DNA from: Polaromonas sp.
GTDB lineage: Bacteria; Pseudomonadota; Gammaproteobacteria; Burkholderiales; Burkholderiaceae_C
Length of the DNA: 64,000 nt
Assembly: GCA_030655515.1 (NCBI GenBank)
Contig: JAURVI010000046.1
Location: forward strand, 1-64,000
Reading direction: 5' to 3'
The notes under the pieces are model-generated. The model was not told where the DNA came from. It did not search any database and saw nothing but the letters and a program-made list of their open reading frames with translations. The position numbers and the translations under genes are program-made. This document shows positions 37,589 through 46,933 of this stretch, piece by piece (the first letter of the stretch is position 1; every line of letters begins with the position of its first letter).

Positions 37589-39013
37589 TCACAGCGAAAA
37601 AATCTTCCCCGGGTTCATGATGTTTTCCGGGTCCAGCGCGCGTTTGATGGTGCGCATCATCTCTACTGCGCCGTCGCCGGCCTCAGTCACCAGAAAATCC
37701 ATCTTGTGCAGGCCGACGCCATGCTCACCGGTGCAGGTGCCTTCCAGGCGCAAGGCGCGGCGCACCAGTTTGTGGTTCAGGTCTTCGGCCGCTGCGCGCT
37801 CTTCGGGCTTGTCCGGGTCGATCAGGTAGCCGAAGTGAAAGTTACCGTCGCCCACATGGCCGACCAGGAAGTAGGGGATGGCGCTGGCGTCGGCTTCGCG
37901 GACCGAGTCGAGCAGGCAGTCGGCGAGCCGGGAGATGGGCACACAGGTGTCGGTGGAAATCGCGCGGCAGCCGGGGTGTGACTGGATAGCCGCAAAGTAG
38001 GTGTTGTGTCGGGCCGCCCAGAGCCGCGTGCGTTCTTCGGGTGTGCTGGCCCATTCAAACGCATTGCCGCCCAACCCGGCGGCGATCTCCTGCACGGTCT
38101 CGGCCTGCTCCTTGACGCTGCCCGGTGTACCGTGAAACTCCATCAGCAGCATGGGCTCCTCGCGCAGTGCCAGCTTGGCATGGGCGTTGACCATGCGCAC
38201 GGTGTTGCGGTCGATCAGTTCGCAGCGCGCAATCGGAACGCCCATCTGGATGATCTGGATGGTGGTGCGCACCGCCGCTTCAATGCTCGGGAACGAGCAG
38301 ATCGCCGCCGAGATGGCCTCGGGCAGCGGGTAGAGCTTGACGGTGATTTCGGTGATCACGCCCAGTGTGCCTTCGCTGCCCACCATCAGGCGCGTCAGGT
38401 CGTAACCGGCCGACGATTTTTTGGCGCGGGTCCCGGTGCGGATGACCTCGCCGCTGGCCGTCACCACTTCCAGCGCCAGCACGTTTTCGCGCATGGTGCC
38501 GTAGCGCACGGCGTTGGTGCCGCTGGCGCGCGTGGCGCTCATGCCGCCTATCGTCGCGTCGGCGCCGGGGTCGATGGGGAAAAACAGTCCCGTGCTTTTG
38601 ACTTCTTCGTTGAGCTGCTTGCGCGTGACGCCGGCCTGCACGGTCACGGTCAGGTCTTCGGCGTTGATGGACAGCACCTTGTTCATACGGCTCAGGTCGA
38701 TGCTGATGCCGCCCTGTACGGCCAGCACATGGCCCTCGAGCGAGGTGCCGACACCAAAGGGGATGACCGGCACCTTGTACTGGCTGGCCAGCTTCACCGC
38801 GTCGGCCACGTCAAGCGTGTTTTCGGCAAACACCACGGCAGCCGGCGGCGGCACCGCAAACGAGGACTCGTCGCGCCCGTGCTGTTCGCGCACGGCCAGC
38901 GCGGTGGCGCAGCGTTCGGAGAATCTTGTTTTCAAGGTCTCGATCAAGGGCGGCGGCACAGGGCGCAGATTGAGTTGGGGCAGCAGGCGGTCGGGGCGGG
39001 CGGGCGCATTCAT
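37589..39013 (-). CDS. FAD-linked oxidase, D-lactate dehydrogenase/glycolate oxidase GlcD family
   Basis: The 474-residue enzyme has the FAD_binding_4 (PCMH) domain at about 55-235 (VPVIPFGVGTSLEGHV, then DPGADATIGGMSATRASGTNAVRYG) and the FAD-oxidase C domain with GHVGDGNFHFG and CTGEHGVGLHK, the histidines of the substrate/metal site. Members oxidize D-lactate, D-2-hydroxyglutarate or glycolate and pass electrons to cytochrome c or quinone. The single-chain form here most resembles cytochrome-type D-lactate dehydrogenase. The substrate is inferred from family only. A 294-base gap to the next gene holds no gene I can support. Confidence 0.88.
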   Translation of the reverse strand: MNAPARPDRLLPQLNLRPVPPPLIETLKTRFSERCATALAVREQHGRDESSFAVPPPAAVVFAENTLDVADAVKLASQYKVPVIPFGVGTSLEGHVLAVQGGISIDLSRMNKVLSINAEDLTVTVQAGVTRKQLNEEVKSTGLFFPIDPGADATIGGMSATRASGTNAVRYGTMRENVLALEVVTASGEVIRTGTRAKKSSAGYDLTRLMVGSEGTLGVITEITVKLYPLPEAISAAICSFPSIEAAVRTTIQIIQMGVPIARCELIDRNTVRMVNAHAKLALREEPMLLMEFHGTPGSVKEQAETVQEIAAGLGGNAFEWASTPEERTRLWAARHNTYFAAIQSHPGCRAISTDTCVPISRLADCLLDSVREADASAIPYFLVGHVGDGNFHFGYLIDPDKPEERAAAEDLNHKLVRRALRLEGTCTGEHGVGLHKMDFLVTEAGDGAVEMMRTIKRALDPENIMNPGKIFSL

Positions 39014-39307
39014 GGTGTCTCCAGGCTGAGCCGCCAGTTTACGACTTGTCGGGCTTTGGCTGAAGCGGGGGCAACCCTGGCCCCCATGGAAACTTTGGGC
39101 CGTTCTGCGTCAGGACTTCAGCGCGAGTTCAGACCCCTCGCGCGACACAAACGGGTCTTTGTTCGGGCCGTCTGTCAGACCGCGGCCGGCGGCGTGACGC
39201 GGTGCAATTCGAAGTTGGGAATAGAATGAAATCCTGATGTCATTGAGGCAGGCTTTCTTTCCCCGCGGAACCCCCCTTCACCTTTCATCCTGCCGGATTT
39301 TTTATTT

Positions 39308-39886
39308 ATGGCCAACAGACTCACCCAGATCGCCACCCGCACCGGAGACAACGGCACCACCGGCCTGGGCGACAACACCCGCGTTTCCAAGAGCAGTCTG
39401 CGCGTGCATGCGATGGGCGATGTCGATGAGCTGAACGCCCACATCGGCGTGCTGCTGTGTGAAGAGATGCCGGCCGAGGTGCGCGAGTTGCTGGTGGAAG
39501 TGCAGCACCAGCTCTTCAACCTGGGCGGCGAGCTGTCGATCCCCGGCTTCGAGCTGCTCAAGCCCGAGGCGGTGGCGCTGCTCGACGCGGCGCTGGAAAA
39601 ACACAACGCCAACTTGCCGCGCCTGCAGGAATTCATTTTGCCGGCCGGCTCGCGCGCCGCGTCGCTGGCGCATGTGTGCCGCACGGTGGCACGGCGCGCC
39701 GAGCGCGCAGTGGTGGCGCTGGACAAAGCCGAGACCTTGAAAGAAGCACCGCGCCAGTACCTGAACCGCCTGAGCGACCTGCTGTTCGTGCTGTCGCGCG
39801 TGCTCAACCGCAACCGACCTGATGGGAAGGGCGGTGACGACGTGTACTGGAAGAGCGAGCGCATGACCAGGGCGGCGGAAGAATAG
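39308..39886 (+). CDS. Cob(I)yrinic acid a,c-diamide adenosyltransferase (PduO type)
   Basis: The 192-residue protein shows the PduO-type ATP-binding N-terminus TRTGDNGTTGLGDNTRVSK and the later CRTVARRAERAVVAL and LNRLSDLLFVLSRVLNR helices of the five-helix bundle. It transfers the adenosyl group of ATP to cob(I)alamin to make coenzyme B12. No other cobalamin genes or B12-dependent enzyme are in the window, suggesting use of salvaged cobalamin. Confidence 0.93.
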   Translation: MANRLTQIATRTGDNGTTGLGDNTRVSKSSLRVHAMGDVDELNAHIGVLLCEEMPAEVRELLVEVQHQLFNLGGELSIPGFELLKPEAVALLDAALEKHNANLPRLQEFILPAGSRAASLAHVCRTVARRAERAVVALDKAETLKEAPRQYLNRLSDLLFVLSRVLNRNRPDGKGGDDVYWKSERMTRAAEE

Positions 39887-40057
39887 GGCTGGCGCATCGA
39901 TCAAGCCGGCGCCAGCAGCCGTGAAATATGCGACGCCTTTGAAGGCGCGCGCGACCCCATCCCCACCTTCCCCCAAAGGCGGGAAGGCGCAAGAGGGGCA
40001 GCAAGAGGGGCTCGGTGGGCCGGATCAGGCCCATGGCGGCTGACCTGAGCAGTTACC

Positions 40058-42055
40058 CTAAATCAGTCGTTCCTGCTGCGATGCATTGGCCAGGGGGCGT
40101 AAACGCGCGTAATCCAGTCGTTCGGCCAGGCGCGCGCCCCTCGCCTGCCACTCGGTCATGACATTTTCGGCCAGCAGCACATAGTGCCACGGCGCGCTTC
40201 CGCGTTCGATGAGGCTCAGGGAATTGATGCGGTCGCACCAGGCCAGCGCCGCCCGAAGCTTGCGCTGCACGTTCGGGTGAATGGCCTGCTGCTGCGCCTT
40301 GGTTTCCACCAGATACGCCGCGCCCGCCGTGCGCACCAGAAAGTCGGGTGAATAAAACGCAGGCAGGCCGTCGTCCTTCACGTAGCGCAGGCGGGCAAAG
40401 GTGTGGCGGTTTTCGCTGATCTTGCAGAACGCGAGCACCTGTGTGTCAGTCTGCGCCCAGTGGATGAAGGCGCGCTCCAGCCCGCCGCTCTGCGCGGGCC
40501 AGGCCAGCCGGGTGTAGATGCACTTGGACACTTCCACAGAATGGCTGCCCCGCATCATCAGGCGCGGCACTTCGGACAGGTGCCGCAAATGCACCTCGGT
40601 CTGGCCCGTCACGTGCTTTTGCTCCGACTCCAGCAAGGCCACGGCAAACACCTTGGTCATGTGGTCCACCACCGGTTGCAGCAGCAACACGCGCCAGTTC
40701 TCGCCGTCCAGCGGGTTGAAGGTCGCGCCGAAGAGCTGCGTCCAGATGTAATCGTCCAGCCAGCCCGTCAGCTCCGCCGTGTTCACCTGCAAGTAGGGCT
40801 TGGCCAGGTGCGTCGCCACCTTGTTGCCCTTCGCAAACTTGGATAAGGGCTCGCTCAGCGCCTGGCTGATGCGCCGCGTCAGCCGCGACAAATATTCGTT
40901 GTAGCCGCCCACGTTCATCACCGCGCCATCGACCCGGTAGTCGCCAAACAGCGTGGCGCTTTGCAGGTCTTGCGAAATGAAGGTGTCGCCCTTGCCCAGC
41001 AGCCCGGTGAGCTGTTCCACCGTCATGGCCGTGAACGCGGGCAGGGCGGTGAGGTCCAGCGCATGGTGGTCACGCACTTCGTCCGCTTCTTGCAAGATGA
41101 ACGGAATGCCGAAGTCAAACGCCTCGTAACCCGCGCGCAGCTCGGCGGCGATCACGTCGCCGGTCGCACTCGTGTCGTCCATGCCGTCACCCGTGGTGCC
41201 CGCCAGGCCTTCCTGGATCAGATCGTCATAAAACGACTGAAAAGCCGGGGGCTCCACGATGGACAGCACATCCAGCAGGCTGCCCGGCTCCTGGCCCGCG
41301 TTGATGCGTTCCCGGTTTTCGCGTTTCAGGTCGGTGTACTCGTCATCGCGCCACATCAGCCGCAGGCCCCGGCCAATGGTCTGCTCCAGCAGAATCTGCG
41401 CTTGCGAACTGCGCAGCGGCACGATCACGCAGAGGTTGTTCACGTCAAAGCCTTCGCGCAGCATCAGCACGCTGACGATCACGCGCGGGCTGGCATGCCG
41501 GTCCACGCTGAACAGGCGCTCGCGCACCGGTGCCCAGTCTTTCTCGCCCAGCTCGGCCTTTTTGCCCGAGTCGATGGTCATCACCTCATCTTCGCCAAGA
41601 CCTTCCTGATCTTGCAAGAAGGCCGCCACCAATGGCGACACGGTGGTGTCCTCGCACACCACCAGCATCTTCGGGTGGCGCGTCGGGTCAATCCCGGCAA
41701 AGTCAGTTTCCAGCTTGCGCAGCTTTTTCAGCCCGGCGCGCAGCATCACGCGCTGGCCTTCGCTCAGGGCCGGGTTGCCCTGCTCATCGCGCTCGGCTTT
41801 GTGAACTCCAGCGGCAGCGCGCCAATCTCCTTGCGCCGGTCCAGCACCAGCGACTTGACCAGCCCGGCGCGCATGGCGCTTTTCAGGTCAAAGTCCGTGA
41901 TGATGTGGGGGAAATACACCTTGCGCTTGTTCTTGCCAGCACCCACGTCGTTGTAAGGCGTCGCTGAAAAATCCACCTGCACAAAGCGCCGCCCCTTGGT
42001 TTCGGCAATCCTTGAGAGGCTTTTTTGCCATTCCACCTCCGTGCTTTCGCCCTCG
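40058..42055 (-). pseudogene. Type III restriction endonuclease subunit (Res), truncated and frameshifted
   Basis: The C-terminal part of a Res helicase-nuclease is readable in two frames. The upstream piece (to about 41800) contains EVEWQKSLSRIAE, RFVQVDFSATPYN and the TDFDLKSAMRAGLVKSL helicase segment. The second piece (41797 to 40058) contains MLVVCEDTTVSPLVAAFL, VIVSVLMLREGFDVNN (helicase motif V), EQTIGRGLRLMW (motif VI), and the C-terminal nuclease region with YLVETKAQQQ. A single missing base near 41797 breaks the frame: restoring it would join EFTK to AERDEQGNPALSEGQR. The N-terminus, with Walker A, is lost at about 42055, where a transposase fragment begins. No mod methylase is adjacent. 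Confidence 0.85.
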
Positions 42056-42335
42056 CTACAGCTACAAAGGTGCGGCAAAGAGATTCTTCAATGCTTGGTC
42101 GAACAACGCGATGAGGAGTCGTCTGGAGCCAGTCAAAAAGGGGGTCAAGATGCTCAGGCGCCATGAGGAAGGACTGCTGAACTTCAGCCAGCACAGAATC
42201 AGCAACGCCTGTGCAGAAGGCTTCAACAGCGCCATTCAACTCATCAAGGCCAATGCCCGTGGGTTTCGTAACTTCACCAACTACCGCGCAAGGATTCTGT
42301 TTCATTGTGGAAAGTTGGACTTGGCTATGGCCTAG
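42056..42335 (+). pseudogene. ISL3-family transposase C-terminal fragment
   Basis: From YSYKGAAKRFFNAWSNNAM to the stop, the reading frame resembles the end of ISL3-group transposases, including NACAEGFNSAIQLIKANARG followed by RNFTNYRARILFHCGKLDL; the glutamate in AEGFNS corresponds to the last catalytic acid. The N-terminal two thirds, with the first DD residues, are missing, and the frame opens directly out of the restriction gene. I see no clear terminal inverted repeat. The 223 bases between here and the Fic gene hold nothing clear. Confidence 0.8.
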
Positions 42336-42558
42336 GAGAAATTCACAGTGAAATCAACGAAGCTCCGAATTTGAAAAGCACCGCCAAAAGTACCGTCAAT
42401 TTACAAAGTGTCCCCCTAGGTGGGGCATTTGACACGTTGTGTTTGATTGTGACACGACTGCCTCACGTGCGTGCGCGTGCCAAAGGGTTTTGCATCTGTC
42501 AGGTCGACGAATGGACCCTGTACCTCTTTGATACTGGCGAGTGGGACCCACTCGGGCC

Positions 42559-43746
42559 TCATAGTGCCTCGCCGCCTTCGTTGAGGATGTTTAGGTAGGC
42601 GTCGTACACGAACACCCGGTTGCGGCGCTGACCGGTGAGTTCGCGCGCGATGCCCATCTCCGCCAGGGTCAGCATGGCCTTGGACGCGGTGGGAAATGTA
42701 ATGCCTGCGCTCTTGCCGATCTGACTCAAACTGCACAACGGTCGCTGGCGCAGGGTATCGAGCACGCGCAGCACGTTGGCGCTGCTGCGTCCCACACCCT
42801 GCACACGCCGAGTGTCTGTTTGGAACAGGTCCACCAGCCGCCTGGCTGTCTGCACGGCACCCAGGGCGGTCTGCTCCACGCCTTCCAGAAAGAAATCCAC
42901 CCATGCTTCCCAGTCACCGTGAGTGCGAACGCGGTCCAACAGCTCGTAGTACAGGGCACGGTGCTGCTTGAAGTACAGGCTCAGATACAGCAGCGGCTGC
43001 TGCAGCACGCCACCGTCATGCAACAGCAGCGCAATCAGCAAACGCCCCAGGCGCCCGTTGCCATCCAGAAAGGGGTGGATGGTTTCGAACTGCACGTGCG
43101 CCAGCGCTGCTTTGAGCAGCACGGGCATAGTGTTGCCTGCTTTGCCGCTGGCGTGGTCGGCGTTGCCGTGGATGAAGCGCTCCAGCGCGGTCATGCAGGC
43201 CTCCACTTCTTGCGGTGGCGGTGGCACAAAGCGGGCATTGCCGGGCCGCGTGCCGCCGATCCAGTTCTGGCTGCGGCGGAACTCGCCGGGCGCCTTGTCG
43301 CTGCCACGCCCGCGCGACATCAGATGCATGTGCATTTCGCGCAGCAGCCGGTTGCACAGCGGAAAGCCTTCGCGCAGACGCGCCATGCCATGCTCCAGCG
43401 CAGCCACGTAGTTGGAGACCTCCACCACGTCATCAAAGGGCACGCCGGGCAACTCATCCAACTCAAACAACAGCAGATCGGACAGCGAGGACTGCGTGCC
43501 CTCGATCTGCGACGACAGCACGGCCTCGCGCCGCACGTAGGCGTAGAGAAAAAGCTGAGGGTCGGGCAAGAGCAGCGCGATGCTGTCCAGGCGCCCCAGC
43601 GCTAGAGTGGCTTTTTCCAGCACGGCTTGCCGGGCGCCGCCCAGGTCCAGCGCCGGCACGGGCGGCAGCGGGTCCGGGACGAAGGCGCGCACAGTTTCTC
43701 CCCCGGCGATGCTGGCGGCATACTTGCCTGTTGCGTCACGGTGCAT
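42559..43746 (-). CDS. Fic-domain protein (putative AMP-transferase) with N-terminal inhibitory motif
   Basis: The 395-residue protein has a Fic_N region and then the inhibitory helix motif SSQIEGTQSS (S-x3-E-G pattern, about residues 77-86). The catalytic loop HPFLDGNGRLGRLLIALLL (about 222-240) matches HPFxDGNGRxxR in full, and a C-terminal winged-helix-like domain is present (SLSQIGKSAGITFPTASKAMLTLAEMGI). Fic proteins transfer AMP from ATP to target proteins; the N-terminal glutamate restrains activity. The intact motif suggests a working enzyme. It lies in a decayed island beside restriction and transposase remnants, with no separate antitoxin, as expected for a self-inhibited form. Confidence 0.92.
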   Translation of the reverse strand: MHRDATGKYAASIAGGETVRAFVPDPLPPVPALDLGGARQAVLEKATLALGRLDSIALLLPDPQLFLYAYVRREAVLSSQIEGTQSSLSDLLLFELDELPGVPFDDVVEVSNYVAALEHGMARLREGFPLCNRLLREMHMHLMSRGRGSDKAPGEFRRSQNWIGGTRPGNARFVPPPPQEVEACMTALERFIHGNADHASGKAGNTMPVLLKAALAHVQFETIHPFLDGNGRLGRLLIALLLHDGGVLQQPLLYLSLYFKQHRALYYELLDRVRTHGDWEAWVDFFLEGVEQTALGAVQTARRLVDLFQTDTRRVQGVGRSSANVLRVLDTLRQRPLCSLSQIGKSAGITFPTASKAMLTLAEMGIARELTGQRRNRVFVYDAYLNILNEGGEAL

Positions 43747-43967
43747 GGCGATCTATCCTTGAATAAGGTTCGGCGCTATTAAACATAGTCGCACTTTACT
43801 TTAATAAAGACCGCCATGGACAGATTTGTGTTCCGCGTTCAGTTCCAGGCGAAGCCCATTTCTTTGAGGTGCTCGTCCGCCGAGCGGAGAGCATTTCGAC
43901 TTCACTGGCCAGCGCAGGCAGCGGCTTGGCTTGGACTGCACCAATCGCGGCCACCGGTCGTCCATTG

Positions 43968-44198
43968 TCAGCCACGATAACCGCTGCCAGGCTCAAGACG
44001 GTTCCACTCGCGGTCCATCAGCCAACGTATGAACTCGGCATCTTCAGACACGCCAGGGAACCGCTTGCGGTGGCGCTGCATCAAGGCCTGCAGTTGCACG
44101 AACGACACGATTTCGCCGGGGTCCTGATCGATCAGCAGGGTCAGGCGTTTTCGATCTCCTGGCCCAAGCCTGACCTGGGCGCCAAAACGAATGGTCAT
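43968..44198 (-). CDS. Small hypothetical protein coupled to the upstream gene
   Basis: The 76-residue protein starts MTIRFGAQVRLGPGDRKRL and contains a helical, charged segment (QALMQRHRKRFPGVSEDAEFIRWLMDREWNRLEPG). Its ATG overlaps the stop of the 162-residue gene by 4 bases (ATGA), a strong sign both are translated together. No family recognised. Downstream (43796-43967) a further frame with VIVADNGRPVAAIGAV appears broken. Confidence 0.55.
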   Translation of the reverse strand: MTIRFGAQVRLGPGDRKRLTLLIDQDPGEIVSFVQLQALMQRHRKRFPGVSEDAEFIRWLMDREWNRLEPGSGYRG

Positions 44199-44683
44199 CG
44201 CCGCGCCTCCGCATTGATCACGCGGTCCACATGACGCGCCAGTCGTCCCCGCAGTACTGCTCTGCCGATGGCTGCAACCAGCAGGTACACCACCGCAGTC
44301 GGCACGAACAAGACCATGCCGATGCTGCCCCACAGGATCGCCGCGCCGAGAAAGGCGACCGGCAACATGACGAATTCCCAAACACGCAATAGCGACGGCG
44401 CGTCGGTGCGTGCGTAGTTGACGCCGTCGATGGTGGACCTATTGACCAGCCCCAACACGCGCGGCAGCTTGTTCGTCGTGACGATCAAGCTGACCTCGTG
44501 ACCACGACGTGCCGGCATGGTCCGGGTATTCACGGTGAACTTGCGTTCTTTGCCCTCGATCGGTTTGATCCATAGCTCGTAGCGATCACTTGGACCGAGA
44601 GGGCGATGCCCATACAGGAGGTGGACATTGGTGTGGCGGCGCAGGTCCACGATGCGCCCGCGAATCGTTTGCAGAGTCGGCAT
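44195..44683 (-). CDS. Hypothetical membrane protein, 162 residues
   Basis: The N-terminal half is a soluble beta-like region (GRIVDLRRHTNVHLLYG, IEGKERKFTVNTRTMPARRGHEVSLIV). Two membrane helices (FVMLPVAFLGAAILWGSIGM and VLFVPTAVVYLLVAAIG) and a basic tail follow. It is followed by a 76-residue gene with 4-base overlap. No named domain. It lies in the accessory island between Fic and the integrase fragment; its function is unknown. Confidence 0.65.
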   Translation of the reverse strand: MPTLQTIRGRIVDLRRHTNVHLLYGHRPLGPSDRYELWIKPIEGKERKFTVNTRTMPARRGHEVSLIVTTNKLPRVLGLVNRSTIDGVNYARTDAPSLLRVWEFVMLPVAFLGAAILWGSIGMVLFVPTAVVYLLVAAIGRAVLRGRLARHVDRVINAEARR

Positions 44684-45469
44684 GACAGTTCTCCCGTTGA
44701 AGAGCTGTCCAGCGTCACGCAGAAACCTTCATCGTCAACCCCGTCTCTTTGAGTCTTTGGTCCGATGCACCGCCAACACTCGACCTCGGGTGTCACCAGT
44801 CTGCTATTCGAGTCAAACTCAAAGTAGGTCCCGCGCCGGCTCCGGGCCAAAATGTGGCCACTGTCGGTCCATTGAGATTTCATCGGCACTGGCGTGGTAA
44901 GTGCAACCAGGCTATTTACGATCCCCCTTTTGATCTCGGAGCCAGAGGTAGAACGATGCCATGTCAACCCCTATTCAAATCAGGGGGGTTTGCAGCTAGC
45001 GACAGGCTAATCGGCATTTTTTGGGCTTGCAAATGCGCATATTCAAGTTCAAACTGAAACTGCTTATGCGCGGTCCAGCTAGCAGTCCGTGCGTGCATCG
45101 GTCACGCGTCAGCCATGCACTGCCGCGCTTTGGCGCAGCGGCACGGTCCGCGTGAACGGCATTGCGCGCCCGTCTCGGAACGGGCGTAGCCAGTCAAGCC
45201 GACGATGGGGATGAGTTCGCGGTGCTGCTGCACCACACCCGGGGGTTTCGCCCTGGGGTTGCCTCGGGCTCCAAGAGAGCCTGGTTCGCTGCGGCGAACG
45301 CCACATTGCGCATGACGCGTGCTGGCTGGCGATCACTTTTAAGAACTTCCGCGCAGCCACCGCAATTGCGACGGCTGCAAACCACTGGCCAAGCATCGGT
45401 ATCTGGAACCCGCCGACACACGAATACCTGGGTTCCATAAACACGATCAACGCAAACACGAAAGACGAT
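44684..45469. other. Gene-poor stretch in the accessory island
   Basis: About 790 bases without a gene I can support. Reading frames exist (for example 44684-44900 minus with FEFDSNSRLVTPEVECWRC, and about 45212-45469 plus with TFKNFRAATAIATAANHWP), but none has a recognisable motif, good start and codon pattern together. They may be remnants. Confidence 0.5.
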
Positions 45470-46066
45470 ATGGACAAACAAAGAAACACGCACCTTACGC
45501 ACCCCAACCACCCGTCTCATGAAGGCGGGCCTGGCGGTCGACCTCGTACCTGCGAGCAGCCCGCGCTGGACGACATTCCATTGAGCCCCAAGCGCTACGG
45601 CTACGTATTGCAACTGATCTTGCAGCAGCACAATTGGCGCCACAGCAGCAAGCACAAAGGGGTAAGTCACAAGACGATGGCAGAGCGCACCCGTCTTTGC
45701 CACTGGATGTTTGACTTTCTGCGCGACCATCCAAAGCACTTCAAGTTGGACCCGCGCTCCTTCAGTGGACGGCATGTGGAAGCCATCGCCACGTATTGGC
45801 AGTCGGAAGCTCGTGCGGGCCGGCTGAGTCCGGCGACGATTCAGACCGACTTCAGCTTCATGAAAACCTTCTGCGGCTGGATCGGTAAGTCCAAGCTGGT
45901 AAAGCCCATTCAGCTCTACTTCGACGATCCAGCTTTGTACCTGCGCAGTCTGGTCAACGGAGTCGACAAGTCATGGCGTGCCAAAGGCGTTGACGTGGAT
46001 GCCGTGATCAGCGATGTCGAGACGTATGACGTGCGTGCTGCTGCGTCCTTGAAGCTGATGCAGGTT
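45470..46066 (+). pseudogene. Phage-type integrase, N-terminal fragment
   Basis: About 199 residues resemble the N-terminal DNA-binding part of tyrosine integrases of the Phage_integr_N type: LCHWMFDFLRDHPKHFKLDP, SGRHVEAIATYWQSEARAG, LSPATIQTDFSFMKTFCGWIG. The family match ends at AASLKLMQ, and downstream the sequence changes abruptly to an unrelated gene fragment on the other strand. The catalytic domain (R-H-R-Y) is therefore lost. No tRNA or attachment site is seen nearby. Confidence 0.72.
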
Positions 46067-46395
46067 TTTCAATGTTGGCGCCGACATGCGCGAGCCGAAC
46101 ATGGGCACGTCGCGCGCCGGGTAGGTTCGCAGCAAGTCTTTGCGCCAGCTTAAGGTGTGCCGCTCGTCTGGCGCCAGAAAACTGTCAGGAAAGCCGCCGC
46201 GCACCCACAAGTTCTCAATCGCATCGGTGGGCACCTCCAACACACTCAATGGCGTCATGTCGATGTGGCTGATGCGCCCGGCCAAGCTTTCGCCGTTCTG
46301 GCGCATCAAGTCCAGCGAGGCATATCCAGGCAATAGAAAGCGCGCCCGGTGCGCTGCCCCCGGCGGCGTTGGTCGATCAGGCCGCTCACGGCCGT
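46067..46395 (-). pseudogene. AAA/DUF4143-family ATPase, internal fragment
   Basis: The minus-strand frame contains FLLPGYASLDLMRQNGESLAGRI, LWVRGGFPDSFLAPDE and WRKDLLRTYPARDVPMFGSRMSAPTLKNL. This is the middle section of the ATPases that pair an AAA_14 domain with DUF4143. The Walker A/B part and the C-terminal DUF4143 part are missing, and upstream a change of frame (GLIDQRRRG in another frame) shows further decay. The fragment abuts the integrase fragment head to tail. Confidence 0.72.
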
Positions 46396-46414
46396 CGGCC
46401 AGCACAGGCCGGGG

Positions 46415-46888
46415 TCAATACTTCGCCTGGATATTGTCGAGCTGCTCTTTGCTGATCATGGGCACGTCGCCCCGCTTGTTCCAGCGATTAAGAGCCCAGG
46501 CCCCGTCGCCGACCCAGGCCTTGACCAGCTTGAGGTTGTCCGCGCGTTCTTGATCCGTCGATCCGAGATACAGATACATGTTGCCTGGTTTGCCGCCAGC
46601 GTAGGGGCTGGTTCCATCGTCCAGCCGGCGCATCAATGCGCCTGTATCGGGCCAGGCGATAAACGCAATGAGACGCTCGTACGAATCCATGCGCGGCCCC
46701 TGGGATTTGGCGGCGTAGCCCTTTTCGTTCAGCAGAAAATCAGCTCGTTCCGGTGCCTGGGCGCCGTGGCAAGCCACGCATCTGGATTTCCAGAGTGGCG
46801 CGACGTCCGCCCGATAGGTGATCTCTTGTGCCGTGACAGCACCGGCACCCAGAAGGACGACCAGGGTCGCCGCCAGTTTCTTGAACAT
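46415..46888 (-). CDS. Exported c-type cytochrome
   Basis: The 157-residue protein has a signal peptide (KKLAATLVVLLGAGAVTAQ), a single heme motif CVACH (SRCVACHGAQAPERADF) and a possible distal Met in KPGNMYLYLG. It resembles monoheme periplasmic electron carriers. The ATG at 46888 is preferred because GAGGAG lies 7 bases upstream. It is the first conserved gene after the decayed island, followed on its upstream side by the thioesterase. Confidence 0.88.
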   Translation of the reverse strand: MFKKLAATLVVLLGAGAVTAQEITYRADVAPLWKSRCVACHGAQAPERADFLLNEKGYAAKSQGPRMDSYERLIAFIAWPDTGALMRRLDDGTSPYAGGKPGNMYLYLGSTDQERADNLKLVKAWVGDGAWALNRWNKRGDVPMISKEQLDNIQAKY

Positions 46889-46933
46889 AAAACGCTCCTC
46901 GTATTGACTGACGTGGTCGTCCATTTTAAGACG

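Noticed and set aside
43796-43996. Possible antitoxin-like frame (VIVADNGRPVAAIGAV)
   Set aside because: Resembles a Phd-type strand pattern only loosely, starts at TTG and appears frameshifted near its end; not enough to call.
44530-44967. 145-codon frame overlapping the 162-residue membrane protein gene
   Set aside because: The overlapping part is a shadow frame; the remaining N-terminal part has no recognisable motif or partner.
45400-45470. tRNA or attachment site expected next to the integrase fragment
   Set aside because: No tRNA cloverleaf and no matching direct repeat found by eye on either side.
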